Part shown: positions 39,053-46,409 of the stretch, in pieces
Numbering within the stretch: position 1 is the first letter of the stretch
Layout: every line of letters starts with the position of its first letter
NCBI RefSeq assembly: GCF_017115095.1
Contig: NZ_JABXKI010000086.1
Span: forward strand, 1 to 53,784
Origin: Nostoc sp. NMS4
GTDB lineage: Bacteria; Cyanobacteriota; Cyanobacteriia; Cyanobacteriales; Nostocaceae
DNA length: 53,784 nt
Reading direction: 5' to 3'
Translations under genes and position numbers: made by a program
The notes under the pieces: model-generated
What the model saw: the letters and a program-made list of their open reading frames with translations, nothing else
Databases searched by the model: none
Told to the model about the DNA's origin: nothing

Positions 39053-39616
39053 TTAGCGGTGATGAAATTCCACCTCTTTCTCCAAAATCCTGATGTCATA
39101 GCTGCCAAAGAAATCATGACCCAGTAAGCCGATACTTGCTTTTGGTGCGATCGCTACTTGAAGATTGTTGGCTGTAATTCCACCTGCTGCAATAGATTTT
39201 ACCTTACTGGTTGAAAATTCTACTTCACTACCATCGGCAATTTGGGCTTGCATTGTACCTGTAGTTTGTAGTTTAAGTGTATTCGCCATATCTTGAGTGA
39301 TAATCGTTCCACTAGCACCTGTATCTACAATCATCTCAAAGGTTTTTTTCTCATTGAAGGTGACATCAATCACAGGAGTTCCACCAAAACGGCGTTTGAT
39401 TGAGACTCGAAAAACTCTATTGTCTGAAGGTGCAGTTATTATATTGCCACAAATCCTTCCCAATCCAACGGTTTTACCAGAAGAAGTTATCATATAACAC
39501 GCTCCTGGATCGTCTGCTATTGTCCGATGAGAGAATGCTAAAAATATCAGCGTCGGCATTAGTGCAATTGTAGCTAGATTAACGGTTGTAATCCAACGCT
39601 TCCAAGCATTCTTCAT
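39053..39616 (-). CDS. Secreted retropepsin-like aspartic protease (clan AA)
   Basis: 187 aa with an N-terminal signal or anchor segment (about 10-30). It has a single aspartic protease domain: the catalytic DTG at 98-100 in IVDTGASGTIIT, and the hydrophobic IGLLGHDFFGSYDI motif near the end. A single-domain enzyme of this type must dimerise to be active. Family members are common in bacteria, with few known substrates. Two Cys residues (40 and 56) lie before the domain. It may form a transcription unit with miaB, though no functional link is obvious. Confidence 0.82.
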   Translation of the reverse strand: MKNAWKRWITTVNLATIALMPTLIFLAFSHRTIADDPGACYMITSSGKTVGLGRICGNIITAPSDNRVFRVSIKRRFGGTPVIDVTFNEKKTFEMIVDTGASGTIITQDMANTLKLQTTGTMQAQIADGSEVEFSTSKVKSIAAGGITANNLQVAIAPKASIGLLGHDFFGSYDIRILEKEVEFHHR

Positions 39617-39931
39617 GTTATACTGCGCTCCATTTTTTCTGATTATTCTTAATAACTAAATTCATCATGGCGGCTGTAAAACATGGTGTTATAAGAACGG
39701 GGTAATTTGATATAAAAAATAAAGTTTTATCTTTTGTAAATAGATATTTAAAATAATTATGTTAGTTTTAAACTAGCTATATATATCGAAAATATGAAAT
39801 TACATCTTACTCAATATATTTTACCTAGAATTACTGATTGAAATTTAAAGATTAGGTAAAGACATGATGAAACTACTTAGAGCCGATTCAATCTGACATA
39901 CTAAGAAGTTAGATCAGAGAAATTTGTTAGC
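39617..39931. other. AT-rich intergenic region
   Basis: About 315 bp upstream of the retropepsin-like gene and downstream of the nucleoside phosphorylase. No ORF, hairpin or operator stood out. Confidence 0.4.
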
Positions 39932-40705
39932 TTACTCAAAGCTTGCTGCTGCATTTACAGCAGTTGCAATCGCATTTTTAACAGCAATATCTTTTTGTTC
40001 TAAGATGATATTTTCACCATCAGTACGTGAAGCAACTACACCGCAAATAGCAGCAGCAGCAAAATTATATACTCCTGCCATTTTGAATAGTGTGCCGCAT
40101 TCCATCTCGTAATTCAAGATATTCAAGCGCCGATATTCTTCTGTGATGCCATGCAGCGATCGCATTAAATTTGGATTGGCTGAATTAGTACGTTCTTGTC
40201 CTTCGTAAAATGTATCAACTGATGCCGTAATTCCGATGTAATGTTCAACCTTTAATTCTCGTGCAGCTTTAACTAAAGCGACTGTCAGAAACGGATCGGC
40301 TGCGGCTGGATATTCCACAGGTGCAATGTCATAAGCTGCACCTTGGCGACATAATGCTGCACTGCTAATAACAACACTACCGACTGGTATATAAGATTGA
40401 ATTGATCCGCAAGTTCCAATGCGAATAATTTGTCTGATTCCTACTTGTATTAGCTCATTAACTACAATACTTAATGAAGGCGCACCCATACCACTTGTAG
40501 CTGATAAAATGGGGCGACCATTGGGTAAGTATCCTAGATAACTATTGAGTCCGCGATTTTCTGACAACACGCGTACATCTTGTAAATAAGTTTGGGAAAT
40601 TAGGTGCGATCGCTCTGGATCGCCAGATAATAGAGCAATGCTGGGAGGCGATGAACCTAAATCGTCTTGTCCAAAGCCAATGTGATAGAAACGTTTATTT
40701 GGCAT
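39932..40705 (-). CDS. udp: Nucleoside phosphorylase, uridine phosphorylase-like
   Basis: 257 aa, a member of the PNP/UDP family I, which splits nucleosides with phosphate into base and (deoxy)ribose-1-phosphate. Conserved signatures are ALLSGDPERSHLI (phosphate-binding GDPxR), ATSGMGAPSLSIVVNEL, IIRIGTCGSIQ, and the nucleoside-binding NYEMECGTLF. The EMECGTLF wording is nearer to uridine phosphorylase than to purine enzymes, but specificity is not certain. It is next to a BMP-type nucleoside ABC importer, which supports a salvage role: import followed by phosphorolysis. Confidence 0.87.
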   Translation of the reverse strand: MPNKRFYHIGFGQDDLGSSPPSIALLSGDPERSHLISQTYLQDVRVLSENRGLNSYLGYLPNGRPILSATSGMGAPSLSIVVNELIQVGIRQIIRIGTCGSIQSYIPVGSVVISSAALCRQGAAYDIAPVEYPAAADPFLTVALVKAARELKVEHYIGITASVDTFYEGQERTNSANPNLMRSLHGITEEYRRLNILNYEMECGTLFKMAGVYNFAAAAICGVVASRTDGENIILEQKDIAVKNAIATAVNAAASFE

Positions 40706-40743
40706 TCAATTTTGGATTTCAACTTTTAGATTATCTTACTACT

Positions 40744-40837
40744 TATAGCAATCCTAAATTATTTGTAAAAAGTTAGATTCCCAACTTCTTTAAGAAGTCG
40801 GGGATCTTTTTATTCATAACTCATTAGGATTACTATA
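40744..40837. mobile_element. 94-bp MITE-like element
   Basis: Terminal inverted repeats tatagcaatcctaa (40744-40757) and ttaggattactata (40824-40837) match at 13 of 14 positions. An internal hairpin pairs agattcccaacttctt with aagaagtcggggatct. A truncated relative is at 27296-27360. It separates the phosphorylase and macro-domain genes. Confidence 0.75.
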
Positions 40838-40848
40838 TAACTCCTGTT

Positions 40849-41448
40849 TTACTTAAAATCTCCTCCTTCCCATATCTGAAGTTGTCTTTCTGCCGCAACT
40901 ATGCAATTAAGATGCTTGGGTGGATAGAGAAAATGATCGTAAGCTAATGCCATCTGTCTAGCAGCTTCAATATATGGCACTCGTCCTATTCCCGTACCCA
41001 ATCCAGGACAAGCAATAGTGTTAATTTTTTGCCTAGTATATTGATTATGCTGGCGAACTGCTAGCAGCATCGCCCACATCGCAATATAAGGAATATCAGT
41101 CCCAGCAATAATCATCGGGACTCGCATCGTAGGAGTATGAGCCAAAAAAGGATGCTTGTGATGACCTGTTTCCACAATCATTGATGTTCCCACAGGCTGT
41201 TCACCCAAATAATTTTCAAGAATGCGCTGCTGAACTCTTGCCATTAAGGAATGACCGAAAAAACGGATAATTGCCGCATCTATGCCACCATCCATCATTC
41301 CAAAAGAGTTAGCAGGGCTGACCATACAATCAAAATCTGGCAACCACTCGAAATAGTCATTCACTATTTCTACATTGGGTAAATAATTAAAATGCTGTTC
41401 AAAGGCTGCACACAACAAAGAGTCAGGAGCTACCAATATCAGTTTCAA
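40849..41448 (-). CDS. Macro domain protein
   Basis: 199 aa, a macro-domain protein with the ADP-ribose-binding loops CMVSPANSFGMMDGGIDAAI and CPGLGTGIGRVP. Such proteins bind or hydrolyse ADP-ribose derivatives, which are also nucleotide breakdown products. It lies between the nucleoside phosphorylase and a nucleoside permease on the same strand, so a part in nucleotide salvage is plausible. The start is unusual: the only suitable codon is TTG at 41448, supported by a strong GGAGG ten bases upstream. An out-of-frame ATG-AAA-GCT-TGA overlaps this TTG. Confidence 0.82.
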   Translation of the reverse strand: MKLILVAPDSLLCAAFEQHFNYLPNVEIVNDYFEWLPDFDCMVSPANSFGMMDGGIDAAIIRFFGHSLMARVQQRILENYLGEQPVGTSMIVETGHHKHPFLAHTPTMRVPMIIAGTDIPYIAMWAMLLAVRQHNQYTRQKINTIACPGLGTGIGRVPYIEAARQMALAYDHFLYPPKHLNCIVAAERQLQIWEGGDFK

Positions 41449-41642
41449 GCTTTCATTTCCTCCGCTTGAATACCTATTCTAAACGTCAGCTAGGGCAAAC
41501 ATCAACTGTTTCTTTGTATTATCAGCCTTGTCTTTTTATTGCACTACATATATAATACAAAATATTTGATTTGGTAAGCTAATCTTTTTGGCGATCGCTT
41601 CCAATACCAAAGAAATTGACTCCAGGCTGGACACATTGATCG

Positions 41643-42581
41643 CTAATCGTCTTGCTGATTTTCTGGCGAGTAAGGAACACCTAACCCCTGGGGCGGTATA
41701 GATTTACCAGCTAATCCTAGTAATGCAAATAAAGCAATCGTGTACGGTAGCATAACTAAAAATTGATAAGGAATATTTGCACCTACTGCTTGAATTCGTA
41801 ACTGTAAAGCTTCTGTAGCACCAAATAAAAAACAAGCCAAAGTACTACCTAAAGGATGCCACCTACCAAAAATTAATGCTGCGATCGCAATAAATCCTTT
41901 ACCTGCACTCATACCTTCTGTAAAAAACTTTATTTGCACCAAAGTGAGATCAGCCCCTCCTAAACTAGCAAGACAGCCACTGACTACTACAGCCAAATAT
42001 CGTACCCTAGATACTGAAAGCCCAGCAGTTGCAGCAGCTTGGGGATATTCCCCTACCGCCCGCAAAGTCAAACCAAAGCTAGTATAAAATAAAATATAAA
42101 TACTGCCAGCGACTAAAGTTATCAGTAAATATACAAGAATATCTTGCTGAAACAACAGAGATCCAAGTATAGGTATATTTGCCAGACCAGGAACGATCGT
42201 AGGCTCAATTCCTGGTAATCTTTGAGTGCTACTGCCATTAAATACTAACCGCGCTAAAAACGATGTTAACCCCGCAGCTACCAAATTAATCGCTAACCCT
42301 GATACTAACTGATTAACATATAAAGTGACACACATAAAAGCGTGAAGTAATCCAACTAATCCTCCAGCAATCAACGCACAGAGAACACCAAGCCAAGGGT
42401 TGCCAGTATAAAATGTAGCGACGGCACTAGAAAAAGCACCAGTTATTAACATCCCTTCCAGGGCAATATTTAGCACCCCCGACCGTTCCGAGTACATTCC
42501 CCCAAGGGCAGCAAATGCTAGAGGTATGGCTAAACTTAAACTAGCAACTAAGTAATCAGAGAAGAAATTAATATTATTCAT
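41643..42581 (-). CDS. ABC transporter permease, BMP/nucleoside type (second permease)
   Basis: About 312 aa with some eight to nine membrane helices. It belongs to the permease family of branched-chain amino acid/sugar-type importers (BPD_transp_2), with the typical NIALEGMLITGAF motif near the start and LTLRAVGEYPQAAATAGLSVSRVRYLAV as the cytoplasmic coupling segment. It is the NupQ/YufQ-like partner of the permease at 46410-47477. The frame extends to 42665, but the ATG at 42581 (MNNINFFSDYL) gives the family start. Unlike most such operons, it is transcribed away from the binding-protein and ATPase genes. Confidence 0.87.
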   Translation of the reverse strand: MNNINFFSDYLVASLSLAIPLAFAALGGMYSERSGVLNIALEGMLITGAFSSAVATFYTGNPWLGVLCALIAGGLVGLLHAFMCVTLYVNQLVSGLAINLVAAGLTSFLARLVFNGSSTQRLPGIEPTIVPGLANIPILGSLLFQQDILVYLLITLVAGSIYILFYTSFGLTLRAVGEYPQAAATAGLSVSRVRYLAVVVSGCLASLGGADLTLVQIKFFTEGMSAGKGFIAIAALIFGRWHPLGSTLACFLFGATEALQLRIQAVGANIPYQFLVMLPYTIALFALLGLAGKSIPPQGLGVPYSPENQQDD

Positions 42582-42739
42582 TTTTATGGAAACATAGTAA
42601 TTTATACTGATAAAGTCTGATAGCTTTTTTAAGCTGTATTCTCCAGTCCCCGACAAAAACATCAACTAACGTCTATTTTGACTGCAATTATCTCCAGGGA
42701 ATAGGCTGACTAAAATGACGATATCTCATCAGGTAGTAT

Positions 42740-43786
42740 ATGACACTATATTTTCCTCGACGTAAATTTGTTTTGTATGGTTCAGCTACTTTCGCTACTA
42801 GCCTTTTACTGAAAGCTTGCAAGAGCAATCAAAGCACGACACCAACAGTTAGTAGTGGGGAAGGTTTTAAAATAGCGATCGCACTCCCTGGAGCGATTAG
42901 TGATAAAGCTTGGAATCAGTCTGGTTACGAAGGCTTAACCCTAGCTAAACAAAAGCTGGGTGCAGAAGTTGCATATCTGGAACAAGTCGCCCAAGCAGAT
43001 CAAACAGAAGCATTAACAGACTTTGCCCGCAAAGGTTATAATCTTATATTCGCCCACGGTGGACAATTTGATGCAGCCATAGAACAAGTTGCTGCCCAAT
43101 TTCCCAATACATTTTTTGTGGGTGTAAATGGTAATAACAAGGGAGAAAATATTGCCTCTTTGCGAATAGACCACTTGCAAGGTGGTTATTTATGTGGCAT
43201 TATTGGCGCGGCTATGACTAAATCTAATAAATTAGCTTATATTGCTGGACAAGAATTCCCCGCTACCCAAGAAGAAGTACGGGGATTTCAATTAGGAGCA
43301 AAATCAGTTAAACCCAATATTCAAATTACTTCTACATTTCTAGGTGACTGGAATGATGTTGCTAAGGCAAAAGAAGCTACACTTGCTTTAATTTCTTCAG
43401 GTGCTGATGTCATTTATCAATGGTTAGATAGTGCTTCACCCGCAGTGTTGCAAGCAGCCAGTGATAAAGGAGTTTATGCTTTTGGTAATACCAAAGACCA
43501 ATTAGATGTTGCTCCCAAAGCAGTCTTAACAAGTGCAGTTAAAAGATTGGATATAGCAATAGCTTATTTAGCAGAACTCGCAAAACAAAAACAACTCAAA
43601 GGGCAGATATATAGTATAGGTTTAGAAAGAAAAGATATATTATATTTAGGTCAATTTGGGTCAGCAGTACCCCAAACAGTTAAACAAAATGCTTTAAAAG
43701 TTCAACAAGAGATTGTCGATAAAAAAATTATCTTTGAAAATTGTCAGGAAGCGGGTAAAAATACACGTTGCGTCAAAAAAGCATGA
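42740..43786 (+). CDS. BMP family substrate-binding lipoprotein (nucleoside importer)
   Basis: 348 aa, the extracytoplasmic binding protein of a BMP (PnrA-like) ABC importer. It has a lipoprotein signal with lipobox LLKAC (Cys27), then a two-lobe periplasmic binding fold: FKIAIALPGAISDKAWNQSGYEGL, VGVNGNNKGENIASLRID, GGYLCGIIGAAMTKSNKLAYIAG. Characterised PnrA-type proteins bind purine nucleosides, but the ligand here is not proven. It is followed after six bases by the ATPase gene, so the two are surely co-transcribed. It is divergent from the second permease. Confidence 0.9.
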   Translation: MTLYFPRRKFVLYGSATFATSLLLKACKSNQSTTPTVSSGEGFKIAIALPGAISDKAWNQSGYEGLTLAKQKLGAEVAYLEQVAQADQTEALTDFARKGYNLIFAHGGQFDAAIEQVAAQFPNTFFVGVNGNNKGENIASLRIDHLQGGYLCGIIGAAMTKSNKLAYIAGQEFPATQEEVRGFQLGAKSVKPNIQITSTFLGDWNDVAKAKEATLALISSGADVIYQWLDSASPAVLQAASDKGVYAFGNTKDQLDVAPKAVLTSAVKRLDIAIAYLAELAKQKQLKGQIYSIGLERKDILYLGQFGSAVPQTVKQNALKVQQEIVDKKIIFENCQEAGKNTRCVKKA

Positions 43787-43792
43787 ACCTGA

Positions 43793-45268
43793 ATGTATTT
43801 ACGTTTAGAAAATATTAGTAAATGTTTTAACTCATTTGTAGCTAATGACAATATTAGCTTCAGTGTTGATGCTGGTAAAATTCATGGGATTTTAGGTGAG
43901 AATGGCGCAGGTAAGACGACTTTAATGAACATTATAAGTGGTCTATATCAACCTGATTCTGGAAAAATTTATCTAGAAGATAAACCAGTAAAAATCACTT
44001 CTCCAAATGCAGCAATCAAACTAGGTATCGGCATGATATACCAACATTTTATGCTTGTACCTAAGTTAACTGTTACTGAAAATATCATCCTGGGTAGAGA
44101 AAATAGTTGGAGTTTAAATCTTGAGGAAAAACAACAAGAAATTGCGGCTTTATCCCAAGCCTATGGACTAGAAATTAACCCCACAGATAAAATAGAAAAT
44201 TTACCAGTTGGGACACAACAGCGAGTAGAAATTATCAAGGTTTTATATCGCCAAGCCCAACTATTAATTCTCGATGAACCAACAGCAGTTTTGACACCAA
44301 CGGAAGTAAAATTATTAATTAATATCTTGCGACAATTGGCGGCGGCTGGCAAGACGATTATTTTTATTAGTCACAAGTTAGAAGAGGTAATTAATCTCTG
44401 CGATACAGTCACAGTAATACGAAGAGGTAAAGTAGTAGCGACAACAACAGCGAAAGAAGTGACTTCTCAGCAATTAGCAGAATTGATGGTGGGGCGGGAA
44501 GTAGTTTTACAAGTGAATAAATCGGCATTTGTACCAGGAAAAGTGATAGTGTCGGTACAAAATTTGTCAGTTGTTAATGATAGGAATATTCCTGCTATCC
44601 GCAATGTTTCATTTGAATTACGGGCTGGGGAAATTTTAGGAATTGCTGGTGTCGATGGTAATGGACAACGAGAATTAGCTGATGCGATGGCAGGTCTAAA
44701 AACTATCAATAAGGGTAAGATTGAGTTAAATAACTCTTGTACTCACCAAAAAATAGGTTACATTCCTGAAAATCGGCAAAAAATGGGTTTGGTGTTGCAG
44801 TTTAGCATTGCCCAAAACTTGATTTTGAATACTTTCAAAAACTTACCATTCTGCCGTACTTTTTTATTACAACCATCAGCAATCAAAAATCATGCCCAAG
44901 TTGCAATGCAAGAATTTGATATTCGGGCGACTGGGGAAGATATCAAGGTAAGCCAACTATCAGGGGGAAATCAACAAAAAGTAGTGTTGGCAAGGGAACT
45001 GGCGGGAGAACCAAATTTAATTATAGCGATGCAACCCACACGGGGATTAGATGTAGGGGCGACAAGTGCAGTTCATTCTCAGTTGTTAGCACAACGCGAT
45101 CGCGGTGCAGCAATCTTGTATATTTCTACAGAGTTAGAAGAAGTGATGGCCATGAGCGATCGCATTGCCGTAATCTACAGAGGTGAGTTTGTCGCTATTT
45201 TGGATGCACAGACAGCGACGATAGAAGAAATTGGTTTATTGATGGCTGGGGGGACACGCAGAGGATAA
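43793..45268 (+). CDS. ABC transporter ATPase with two nucleotide-binding domains
   Basis: 491 aa, two fused ATPase domains as in sugar and nucleoside importers of the RbsA/NupO type. NBD1 has Walker A GENGAGKTT (35-43), LPVGTQQRVEI and LLILDEPTAVLT. NBD2 has the usual variant Walker A GVDGNGQRE, the signature LSGGNQQKVVLARE, and IAMQPTRGLDVG. This asymmetry is normal for the family. It drives import with the two permeases at 41643 and 46410. It starts six bases after the binding-protein stop. The third gene expected next, a permease, is delayed by about 1.1 kb of decayed accessory genes. Confidence 0.92.
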   Translation: MYLRLENISKCFNSFVANDNISFSVDAGKIHGILGENGAGKTTLMNIISGLYQPDSGKIYLEDKPVKITSPNAAIKLGIGMIYQHFMLVPKLTVTENIILGRENSWSLNLEEKQQEIAALSQAYGLEINPTDKIENLPVGTQQRVEIIKVLYRQAQLLILDEPTAVLTPTEVKLLINILRQLAAAGKTIIFISHKLEEVINLCDTVTVIRRGKVVATTTAKEVTSQQLAELMVGREVVLQVNKSAFVPGKVIVSVQNLSVVNDRNIPAIRNVSFELRAGEILGIAGVDGNGQRELADAMAGLKTINKGKIELNNSCTHQKIGYIPENRQKMGLVLQFSIAQNLILNTFKNLPFCRTFLLQPSAIKNHAQVAMQEFDIRATGEDIKVSQLSGGNQQKVVLARELAGEPNLIIAMQPTRGLDVGATSAVHSQLLAQRDRGAAILYISTELEEVMAMSDRIAVIYRGEFVAILDAQTATIEEIGLLMAGGTRRG

Positions 45269-45269
45269 A

Positions 45270-45869
45270 ATGCCAAGCCTTTATATCATTGGTGGTGCAA
45301 ATGGTTCAGGAAAAACTACCGTGTCCATGAGTTTATTACCAAATTTTTAGACTGCTTTGAGTATGTGAATGCAGATGCGATCGCCTCCGGCGGGCGGTTA
45401 CGCCATCGCTGCTGGTTTATCCCCATTAAATCCAGAGTCGATGGCTATGGAAGCAGGAAGATTAATGATTACACGCCTACGGGCGTTATCTAACTCTGGT
45501 AGTGATTTTGCCTTTGAAACCACATTAGCCGCGAGGACTTTTGCACCTTTTATAATTGAATGTAAAGCTAAAGGCTACATAATTAATTTAATTTACTTTT
45601 GGTTACAAAGTCCTGATTTGGCAGTAGAACGGGTGGCACAAAGGGTTGCTAGCGGCGGACATTCAATTCCAGAAGATGCGATCCGAAGACGCTACCAGAG
45701 AGGGAGAGTAAATTTAATTTCTTTATATTTACCTTTGTGCGATGGTTGGATGATATATGACAATTCAAGTTCATCACCTGTTTTCGTTGCTGAACGCATT
45801 ACAAATCAACAGCCTATAATCTATGTAAATGAAACTTGGAATCGAATTATAGAGGTGGAAAATGACTGA
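45270..45869 (+). pseudogene. Broken zeta-toxin-like P-loop kinase gene
   Basis: The N-terminus MPSLYIIGGANGSGKTT carries an intact Walker A (zeta-toxin/AAA-like P-loop) but stops at TAG (45348-45350) after 26 codons. One extra T in the T5 run at 45344-45348 would continue the protein as LDCFEYVNADAIA, the expected next segment. After that a 25-bp dispersed repeat (45385-45409) shifts the frame again. The rest is intact in the first frame: AAGLSPLNPESMAMEAGRLM, then FAFETTLAAR (the FETTL motif of the family), SPDLAVERVAQRVASGGHSIPEDAIRRRY. The +25 and -1 changes cancel in frame but leave a stop between them. The gene is probably dead. Its start almost touches the ATPase stop. Confidence 0.82.
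45385..45409. repeat. 25-bp dispersed repeat disrupting the zeta-toxin-like gene
   Basis: The segment ctccggcgggcggttacgcc plus atcgc is inserted between gcgatcgc and tgctggt. Removing it restores GCG-ATC-GCT-GCT-GGT (AIAAG), the reading expected for the family. It duplicates atcgc at its edge. The wording is that of the repeats in the permease (46467) and kinases. Confidence 0.75.
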
Positions 45870-45969
45870 AGAAGAAATGAAAAAGTTACATAGTAAAATT
45901 GATGCTGGAGTTAAAGCGCTTCCGGCTATTATGCAATACAGTTTTTATCCTTGCCCCCTCCTAGCATAG
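45862..45969 (+). pseudogene. Cut-off small ORF after the zeta-toxin-like gene
   Basis: MTEEEMKKLHSKIDAGVKA begins inside the end of the toxin-like gene (8-bp overlap), typical of a coupled partner. After about 18 codons the frame enters a 97-bp inverted-repeat element and ends at TAG (45967-45969), giving 35 aa. Small proteins with this start often follow such P-loop genes in cyanobacteria (from memory), perhaps as antitoxin or accessory; the true C-terminus appears lost. Confidence 0.5.
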
Positions 45970-46011
45970 CTTTCAGTTTTGAGGATGTACCTCATAGCTG
46001 CCGGAAGTGCT
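45915..46011. mobile_element. 97-bp inverted-repeat element
   Basis: The ends agcgcttccggc (45915-45926) and gccggaagtgct (46000-46011) are inverted copies with one mismatch, and the similarity extends loosely inward (tattatg/catagct). It interrupts the small ORF. No clear target duplication was seen. Confidence 0.5.
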
Positions 46012-46042
46012 GTATCGAGTATTATTGACTGGGATTTACCTA

Positions 46043-46306
46043 ATGCAAACAGGAATAGTTGAAGTTAACTTAATTCAACTCAATGATCATTTTAAATTGC
46101 CATATATTCCTGATTTAATTGCCCAAAAATTAGCAGATGTAGAAAAGTCTACTTTATCAAATGTTGATGTAGTTTTTCATCATCGAGAATATGAACGATT
46201 GCGCGAATGCTTGCAAGAAGCGTATGAGGCAAGTACACTACCTGAAGCACCTGCGGCGAAATCGGCTTTACATAATTTGCTGATACGTTTGAGAATTAGA
46301 AGTTAA
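46043..46306 (+). pseudogene. Probable C-terminal remnant of a larger gene
   Basis: 88 codons from ATG 46043; the frame is open further up to a stop at 45995, and the residues just before (LPEVLYRVLLTGIYL) read like continuing protein. The main part is helical: LNDHFKLPYIPDLIAQKLADVEKS, then HHREYERLRECLQEAYEAS and AKSALHNLLIRLRI. It resembles the C-terminal ends of some cyanobacterial nucleotidyltransferase-domain proteins, but this is from memory and uncertain. No N-terminal domain is present upstream, so it is likely a decayed tail. A short functional protein cannot be excluded. Confidence 0.45.
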
Positions 46307-46409
46307 AGCTAGCGTATTATATTGGTTTACAAAATCCAGAAACATCTCAGGAGAGTTCAGGAATGCCGATACTCATTTTTTGGGGTTGAGGGATGGCAAT
46401 CATCGCATC

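Noticed and set aside
45344-45348. Programmed slippage at the T5 run in the zeta-toxin-like gene
   Set aside because: Adding one T leads into the 25-bp repeat and then a wrong frame with an early stop, so slippage alone cannot restore the protein.
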